NCBI GenBank assembly: GCA_963755695.1
Contig: CAVWLB010000010.1
Coordinates: 2,604,001-2,668,000 of the forward strand
Reading direction: 5' to 3'
Source: QHWT01 sp963755695
Lineage (GTDB): Bacteria > Acidobacteriota > Vicinamibacteria > Vicinamibacterales > 2-12-FULL-66-21
Length of the DNA: 64,000 bases
The position numbers and the translations under genes were made by a program. The notes beneath the pieces were generated by a model. That model was not told the DNA's origin. It ran no database searches and saw only the letters and a list, made by a program, of their open reading frames with translations. The number at the start of each line of letters is the position of its first letter. The first letter of the stretch is position 1. Positions 59,796 to 64,000 of this stretch are shown here, one piece after another.

Positions 59796-61103
59796 ATGAA
59801 GACGGTTCGCACGGGACTCCTGTCCGAGATCATCGTCATGTCGATCGACACCCTGCGTGCGAGCAAGATGCGCTCGGCGCTGACAGTGCTCGGCGTGGTC
59901 ATCGGCATCACGTCGATCGTGGGGATGACCTCGCTGATTCGCGGTTTCGACCAGTCCTTGCGCGACCTGTTCCGGCAGCTCGGGCCGAACACCCTGATGG
60001 TGCAGAAGTGGGGCGCGCTCAGCTTCGGGGCGGGCAAGAGCTTTCTCGAGGTCGCCCGCCGTCCGAACCTGACCTTGGAGGATGCGCGCGCCATCGAGCG
60101 CAACTGCCCGTCGGTCGCGATCGTCGACGTGTGGCTCGGCGCGACCGGATTCAACCAGTCGCGAATTTACTTCGGGCACGAGAAGACGAAGCAGCTCGGG
60201 ATTCTGGGCGCCACCGAGAACTGGTCCGCGGTGAGCTTCGCGAAGCTGGAGTATGGGCGCCTCTTCATTCCCGCCGAGGTCGAACACCGACGCCAGGTCG
60301 TGCTGCTCGGCAACACCCCGTGGAAGTCGCTCTTTCCCAACGTCGACCCGATCGGCAAGACGGTCCGCATCGGTGCAACGCCGTTCACGGTGATCGGCGT
60401 GCTCGGTCCACGGCCGAGTCCTGGTGGCTTCCAGACCGGCGTGGACGACTTCGCGATCATTCCCTACGGCACACATGAAAAACTGTTCGGTAAGGTCCTG
60501 AAGGGATCGGCGAAGATCACCGCGAGCAGTTTCAATCCCGCGGTGTTCCGCACCGCGATGATTGCGGTTGTGCCCCGGGAGGGAATGCGTGATGCTGCGA
60601 TGGCGGAGGTCGAGGCGCTGATGCGCATCCGTCACAACCTGAAGCTCGATCAGCCGAACGATTTCGATCTGGCCACGCAGGACGCCGTCCTGGGTGTCTG
60701 GGACCAGATCAGCCGCGCGACATTCCTTGGACTCGTCGTCATCTCGTCGATCGCGCTGATGGTCGGCGGCATCGGGGTGATGGCGATCATGATGATCTCG
60801 GTGACCGAACGGACGCGCGAGATCGGCGTGAGAAAGGCGCTCGGCGCCCGGCGCCGCGAGATTCTCTGGCAGTTCCTCGTCGAGGCGGTGTTCCTCACGT
60901 CAGTTGGCGGTCTTCTGGGAATACTGTTCGGCAGCAGCATCGGCCTTGCCGTCCACGCGTTCTCAGGCTTCCCTGTCTCGCTGCCCTGGTGGTCGTTCGC
61001 GCTCGGGATCGGGTTCTCGGCAAGCGTCGGAATCTTTTTCGGCTTGTTCCCGGCGTTCAAGGCCTCACGGCTGGATCCGATTGAGGCGCTCAGATACGAG
61101 TAG
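59796..61103 (+). CDS. MacB-like ABC transporter permease (second)
   Basis: A 435-residue paralogue of the preceding permease: TLRASKMRSALTVLGVVIGI, periplasmic domain with EYGRLFIPAEVEHRRQVVLL, NVDPIGKTVRIGATPFTVIG and the conserved VTERTREIGVRKALGARRRE, ending SRLDPIEALRYE. Start ATG 59796, 1 bp after the first permease. Two different permeases suggest a heterodimer mechanotransmission exporter. The stop codon abuts the first heptamer word of the next repeat. Confidence 0.9.
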   Translation: MKTVRTGLLSEIIVMSIDTLRASKMRSALTVLGVVIGITSIVGMTSLIRGFDQSLRDLFRQLGPNTLMVQKWGALSFGAGKSFLEVARRPNLTLEDARAIERNCPSVAIVDVWLGATGFNQSRIYFGHEKTKQLGILGATENWSAVSFAKLEYGRLFIPAEVEHRRQVVLLGNTPWKSLFPNVDPIGKTVRIGATPFTVIGVLGPRPSPGGFQTGVDDFAIIPYGTHEKLFGKVLKGSAKITASSFNPAVFRTAMIAVVPREGMRDAAMAEVEALMRIRHNLKLDQPNDFDLATQDAVLGVWDQISRATFLGLVVISSIALMVGGIGVMAIMMISVTERTREIGVRKALGARRREILWQFLVEAVFLTSVGGLLGILFGSSIGLAVHAFSGFPVSLPWWSFALGIGFSASVGIFFGLFPAFKASRLDPIEALRYE

Positions 61104-61565
61104 GCGCCAGCCTCCAGTTTCCAGCTTCAACGTACGACGTGTCTCCGTACCTGCAGAAACCTGAAGGGTGGCCTTTACAGGATCAGGTGCTCCGAGCGGC
61201 CATTTCGAGGCCGTCCAACCTCGCAGGAGGGCGTGGACGAGGCTCCGAACGGTTTTCGCCGGGGTCTTTGACACTGATTGGGTTCCGGTAACGAACTTGA
61301 GTATGATTTGCTTCTTGCGCGTGACCTGAAGGTTTGGCCAGCTGACCTGCACACGCGGCTGACAGGCCGGCTCCAAGAGGTCAGGCGCATGTTGGTCGGG
61401 CTGACCCAGAGCATGACGACGTAAATCGCGATCATCAAGCGCTGGCGGCTGACGACTGGACCCGACAGACGACGTGATTGGGGTCATCAAAGGCTGGCGG
61501 CTGGAAGCTGGCGGCTGGAAGCTGGTAGCTGACAGCCGGCAGCCGCCTGCGGAGGGTACCCGCCT
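61104..61565. repeat. Gap with widely spaced heptamer arms, word GCTGGNN / NNCCAGC
   Basis: This 462-bp gap has no convincing gene. Left arm 61108-61135: CGCCAGC, CTCCAGT, TTCCAGC. Right arm about 61438-61556: GCTGGCG, GCTGGAA, GCTGGTA, GCTGACA. Arms are complementary and about 300 bp apart. Between them TATGAT near 61302 could be a promoter for the GTPase gene, with a leader of about 250 nt. A minus-strand frame at 61175-61438 has no recognisable features. Confidence 0.75.
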
Positions 61566-63662
61566 ATGAAGGTTTATGATGCCGCCAGTATCCGGAACGT
61601 GGCCCTGGTCGGGCACTCCGGTTCTGGCAAGACGCAGCTCGTGTCCGCCCTGCTCTTCGATGCCGGGGCGGTCAACCGCCTCGGTCGCGTCGACGAGGGC
61701 AGCACGGTTACGGATTACGACGAGGAAGAAATCGCCCGCAAGCACACGCTCTCCGCCAGTCTCGCCTACGCCGAGTGGAACAAGCACAAGATCAACTTCA
61801 TCGACACGCCCGGGATGGCCAACTTCCTGAGCGATGCCCGCGCGGCCCTTCGCGTGGCGGACGCGGCGCTGGTCATCGTCGATGCGGTGGCCGGCGTGGA
61901 AGTGTCGACGGAAAAGGTGTGGGAGGTCGCGGCGGAGCTTGGCGTTCCGCGGCTGATCGTGCTGAACCGGTTCGATCGCGAGCGCGCCAGCCTCGATCGC
62001 TCGCTCGAGTCGCTGCGCGGCGTCTTCGGCCGCACCGTCATTCCAATCCATCTGCCAATCGGCGAGGAGAAGAATTTCAAAGGCATCGTCGATCTCGTGA
62101 CGATGCGGGCCTGGACGTTTGGCACCGACGGCAGCGGCAAGGCGACGGAAGGAGACGTGCCGGCCGACCTGGCGGATGCTGCTGGCGCCGCGCGCGAAGC
62201 GCTCATCGAAATGGTCGCCGAGGCCGACGATGCGCTGATGGAGAAGTTCTTCGACGCCGGCACGCTGACCCAGGAGGAACTCGGCGGCGGCCTGAAGCGT
62301 GGTATCGCCGCGGGCCGGGTGTTCCCTGTGATGTGTGCGTCCGCGTCGAGCAACATCGCCGTCCCATCGATTCTCGATGCGATCGTCACCTACGCGCCGT
62401 CGCCGCTCGAGCGGCCGTTGAAGGCGCGGACCGCCGAGGGCGAGGATGTCGAGGTGCCGACGGCTGAATCCGGCGCGGCCGCAGCGTTCGTCTGGAAGAC
62501 CGTTGCCGACCCGTTTGCCGGACGGATCACGATGTTTCGCGTGATCTCGGGCGCTCTGAAGGCGGATTCGACGGTGCACAACCTGTCGAAAGACGTGTCG
62601 GAGCGGCTCGGCCATCTCGTGCTCCTGCAGGGAAAGACCCAGACGACCGTCCCGGAACTTCGGGCGGGGGACATCGGCGCGGTGGCCAAGCTGAAGGAGA
62701 CGCAGACCAGCGACATCCTCGGCGACAAGAATCAGTCGGCCTCGGTGCCGCCGATCAAGTTCCCGGAACCGGTGATCTCCTATGCGATCGAGCCGAAGAG
62801 CCGCGGCGACGAAGACAAGATCAGCACTGCGCTTCACCGGCTCCAGGAAGAGGACCCGACGATCAGCTACAACCGCGATCCCCAGACGAAAGAGCTCTTG
62901 CTCGCGGGTCAGGGTCAGTCACACATCGAGGTAACGGTCGCGAAGCTGAAGCGCCGATTCGGCGTCGAGGTCACGCTGCGTCCGCCGCGGATCCCGTATC
63001 GCGAGACCATCACCGCGGCCACCGAGGCGCACGGCCGGCACAAGAAGCAGACCGGCGGTCACGGCCAGTTCGGCGACTGCAAGGTGAAGTTCGAGCCGCT
63101 CGCGCGTGGCAGCGACTTCGAGTTCGTGGACGACATCTTCGGCGGGGCGATTCCGCGGCAGTTCGTGCCGGCGGTCGAGAAAGGCATCCAGGACGCCCGG
63201 ATGCGCGGGTTCCTGGCCGGCTATCCGATGGTCGACTTCAGGGCGACGGTCTTCGACGGATCCTTCCATCCGGTCGATTCGAACGAGCTGTCGTTCAAGC
63301 TCGCGGGCTCACTCGCGTTCAAGGATGGGATGTCGCGGGCGCGGCCGACGCTGCTCGAACCGGTGATGAATGTCGAGGTCTACGCGCCGAACGACTTCGC
63401 CGGAGATCTGATGGGTGATCTGAACAGCCGTCGCGGCCGGATCGGCGGGATGGATACCCGCGGTGCGTCGACGATCATCCGGGCCAAGGTGCCGATGGCG
63501 GAGATGCTCACCTACGAGCAGCACCTCACGTCGGCAACCGGCGGGCGTGGCTCATACCATATGGAGTTCTCGCACTACGAGGAGGTTCCGCCACACCTGC
63601 ACGGCAAGATCATCGCCGCATCCAAGGCGGAACGGGGGGCGGAGGCGACGGAAGAGGTCTGA
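61566..63662 (+). CDS. EF-G-like translational GTPase (EF-G2 type)
   Basis: A 698-residue protein with all five EF-G domains. G domain: G1 GHSGSGKTQL, G3 DTPGMANFLSDARAALRVAD, G4 LNRFDRERASL. Domain II has PFAGRITMFRVISGALKADS, domain III KISTALHRLQEEDPTISYNR, domain IV TGGHGQFGDCKVKFEPL and GYPMVDFRATVFDGSFHPVD, domain V PVMNVEVYAPNDFAGDLMGD and RRGRIGGMDTRG. G3 has Met where canonical EF-G has the catalytic His (DTPGH), and G4 is NRFD instead of NKxD. This matches the EF-G2 class, whose GTPase is slow. It is probably not the main EF-G. Confidence 0.9.
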   Translation: MKVYDAASIRNVALVGHSGSGKTQLVSALLFDAGAVNRLGRVDEGSTVTDYDEEEIARKHTLSASLAYAEWNKHKINFIDTPGMANFLSDARAALRVADAALVIVDAVAGVEVSTEKVWEVAAELGVPRLIVLNRFDRERASLDRSLESLRGVFGRTVIPIHLPIGEEKNFKGIVDLVTMRAWTFGTDGSGKATEGDVPADLADAAGAAREALIEMVAEADDALMEKFFDAGTLTQEELGGGLKRGIAAGRVFPVMCASASSNIAVPSILDAIVTYAPSPLERPLKARTAEGEDVEVPTAESGAAAAFVWKTVADPFAGRITMFRVISGALKADSTVHNLSKDVSERLGHLVLLQGKTQTTVPELRAGDIGAVAKLKETQTSDILGDKNQSASVPPIKFPEPVISYAIEPKSRGDEDKISTALHRLQEEDPTISYNRDPQTKELLLAGQGQSHIEVTVAKLKRRFGVEVTLRPPRIPYRETITAATEAHGRHKKQTGGHGQFGDCKVKFEPLARGSDFEFVDDIFGGAIPRQFVPAVEKGIQDARMRGFLAGYPMVDFRATVFDGSFHPVDSNELSFKLAGSLAFKDGMSRARPTLLEPVMNVEVYAPNDFAGDLMGDLNSRRGRIGGMDTRGASTIIRAKVPMAEMLTYEQHLTSATGGRGSYHMEFSHYEEVPPHLHGKIIAASKAERGAEATEEV

Positions 63663-63777
63663 CGCCGTCCGGCTTCGGGCTTCAGCCTTCGGGCTCCGGG
63701 CTTCAGAAATAAAGAAGCCGGACGCGCGGTCGCGCATCCGGCTCATGTCTGAAGCCTGAGGCCTGGAGCCGGAAGCC
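63663..63777. repeat. Heptamer inverted repeat nested around a terminator, word GGCTTCN / NGAAGCC
   Basis: Left-arm variants: CGGGCTT, CAGCCTT, CGGGCTC. Right-arm variants: CTGAAGC, CTGAGGC, CTGGAGC, CGGAAGC. Both arms are in 7-bp register and complementary, with the intrinsic terminator at 63706-63743 between them. Confidence 0.88.
63706..63743 (-). terminator. Intrinsic terminator of the partial minus-strand gene
   Basis: On the minus strand AGCCGGATGCGC pairs with GCGCGTCCGGCT (one mismatch) around a 4-nt loop and is followed by TTCTTTATTT. It would end the gene at 63778-64000. Confidence 0.65.
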
Positions 63778-64000
63778 TTACGACCCCCCGGCCTTCCGCG
63801 GGGTCGACGTCTTGGCTCCCTTGCCACGCGTGTCGGCCTTGGCGCCGCCGCCCTTCGCACGGGGCGTCCGGGTTTTCTTCGGCTCGGCCGTCGAATCACC
63901 TTCTTCCCCTTCGGCCTTCTTCGCGCGCAGCCGTTCGGCTGCGGCGCGCAAACGGCCGCCGACGCCCTTGGGCTTCTTCTTCTCCGCCGCTTCCTTCTTC
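63778..64000 (-). CDS. Lys/Ala-rich C-terminal tail of an unidentified protein (partial)
   Basis: Only the last 74 codons lie in the window; the gene continues beyond it. The frame is open to the window edge: EKKKPKGVGGRLRAAAERLR, KKAEGEEGDSTAEPKKTRTP, ADTRGKGAKTSTPRKAGGS, stop TAA at 63778-63780. It is highly basic and disordered, like the tails on nucleic-acid-binding proteins in high-GC bacteria. The main domain cannot be told. Confidence 0.65.
   Translation of the reverse strand, partial: KKEAAEKKKPKGVGGRLRAAAERLRAKKAEGEEGDSTAEPKKTRTPRAKGGGAKADTRGKGAKTSTPRKAGGS

Noticed and set aside
61175..61438. Small minus-strand open frame in the gap before the EF-G-like gene
   Set aside because: No recognisable motif, no convincing ribosome-binding site, and composition like a random frame.
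61065..62837. Long minus-strand open frame (590 codons) opposite the EF-G-like gene
   Set aside because: Runs through the intergenic repeat and opposite a well-conserved GTPase; no recognisable domain.

Overview
The window is high-GC DNA (about 64-65% by eye) from a Gram-negative-type bacterium. Type IVa pili, a Tat system, an outer-membrane FadL-like porin, MacB-type exporters, Wzm/Wzt glycan export and tightly packed operons with 1-4 bp overlaps together suggest an Acidobacteriota genome, perhaps of the Vicinamibacteria group. That placement is an inference from gene style; no 16S rRNA gene is present. I see no tRNA, rRNA, CRISPR array or insertion sequence. Many undoubted housekeeping genes (smc, the S41 peptidase, tatA/tatC, aroB, nadB, pilS/pilR, pilY1) have their frame broken by single-base gains or losses. 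The breaks cluster (about 1-4.3 kb, 9-11.5 kb, 22.9-31.4 kb, 37-40 kb, 44.8-51 kb), which looks like uncorrected long-read assembly error rather than decay.

Layout. 1-6 kb: 5' part of smc, a candidate structured RNA with its own terminator, an S41 C-terminal protease, divergent tatA-tatC, an orphan PKD-like lipoprotein and a HEAT-repeat protein. 5.9-20.3 kb: a surface-glycan island with Wzm/Wzt ABC export, a methyltransferase-deacetylase fusion, seven further genes encoding GT2/GT4 glycosyltransferases (one a GT4-GT2 fusion), a DUF2304 protein and a GT-C/TPR membrane protein. 20.4-24.7 kb: proS, nadB and aroB. 24.7-55.2 kb: a type IV pilus superlocus on the minus strand. In transcription order it runs pilB, pilT, pilC, pilS, pilR, two pilA genes, two YfhO-like membrane proteins (the second fused in frame to a third prepilin), a VKOR-DsbA disulfide machine, an ABC transporter, pilD, a second sensor kinase, the minor pilins FimT/PilV/PilW/PilX, PilY1, two accessory proteins and a second NtrC-type regulator. 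55.2-61.1 kb: an outer-membrane protein, a Yip1-type protein, and a MacA-like adaptor with two MacB-like permeases but no ATPase. 61.5-64 kb: an EF-G-like GTPase and the Lys/Ala-rich tail of an unidentified protein.

Regulation. Two matching sigma-54 (-24/-12) promoters stand in front of pilA1 and the minor-pilin operon, and the locus encodes two NtrC-family activators and two sensor kinases. A nearly identical 13-bp palindrome lies about 138 bp upstream of the predicted pilA1 start site and over the -35 region of pilB. This suggests a sigma-54/PilSR circuit controlling pilin and minor-pilin supply.

The most unusual feature is a family of intergenic heptanucleotide repeats. At least ten gaps are filled with degenerate 7-bp words in near-perfect register, each gap with its own word, usually laid out as two inverted arms that can fold into a long hairpin. 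They recall the heptanucleotide STRR repeats of heterocystous cyanobacteria but differ in being inverted and locus-specific. In several cases the neighbouring gene's start or stop codon lies inside a repeat word.
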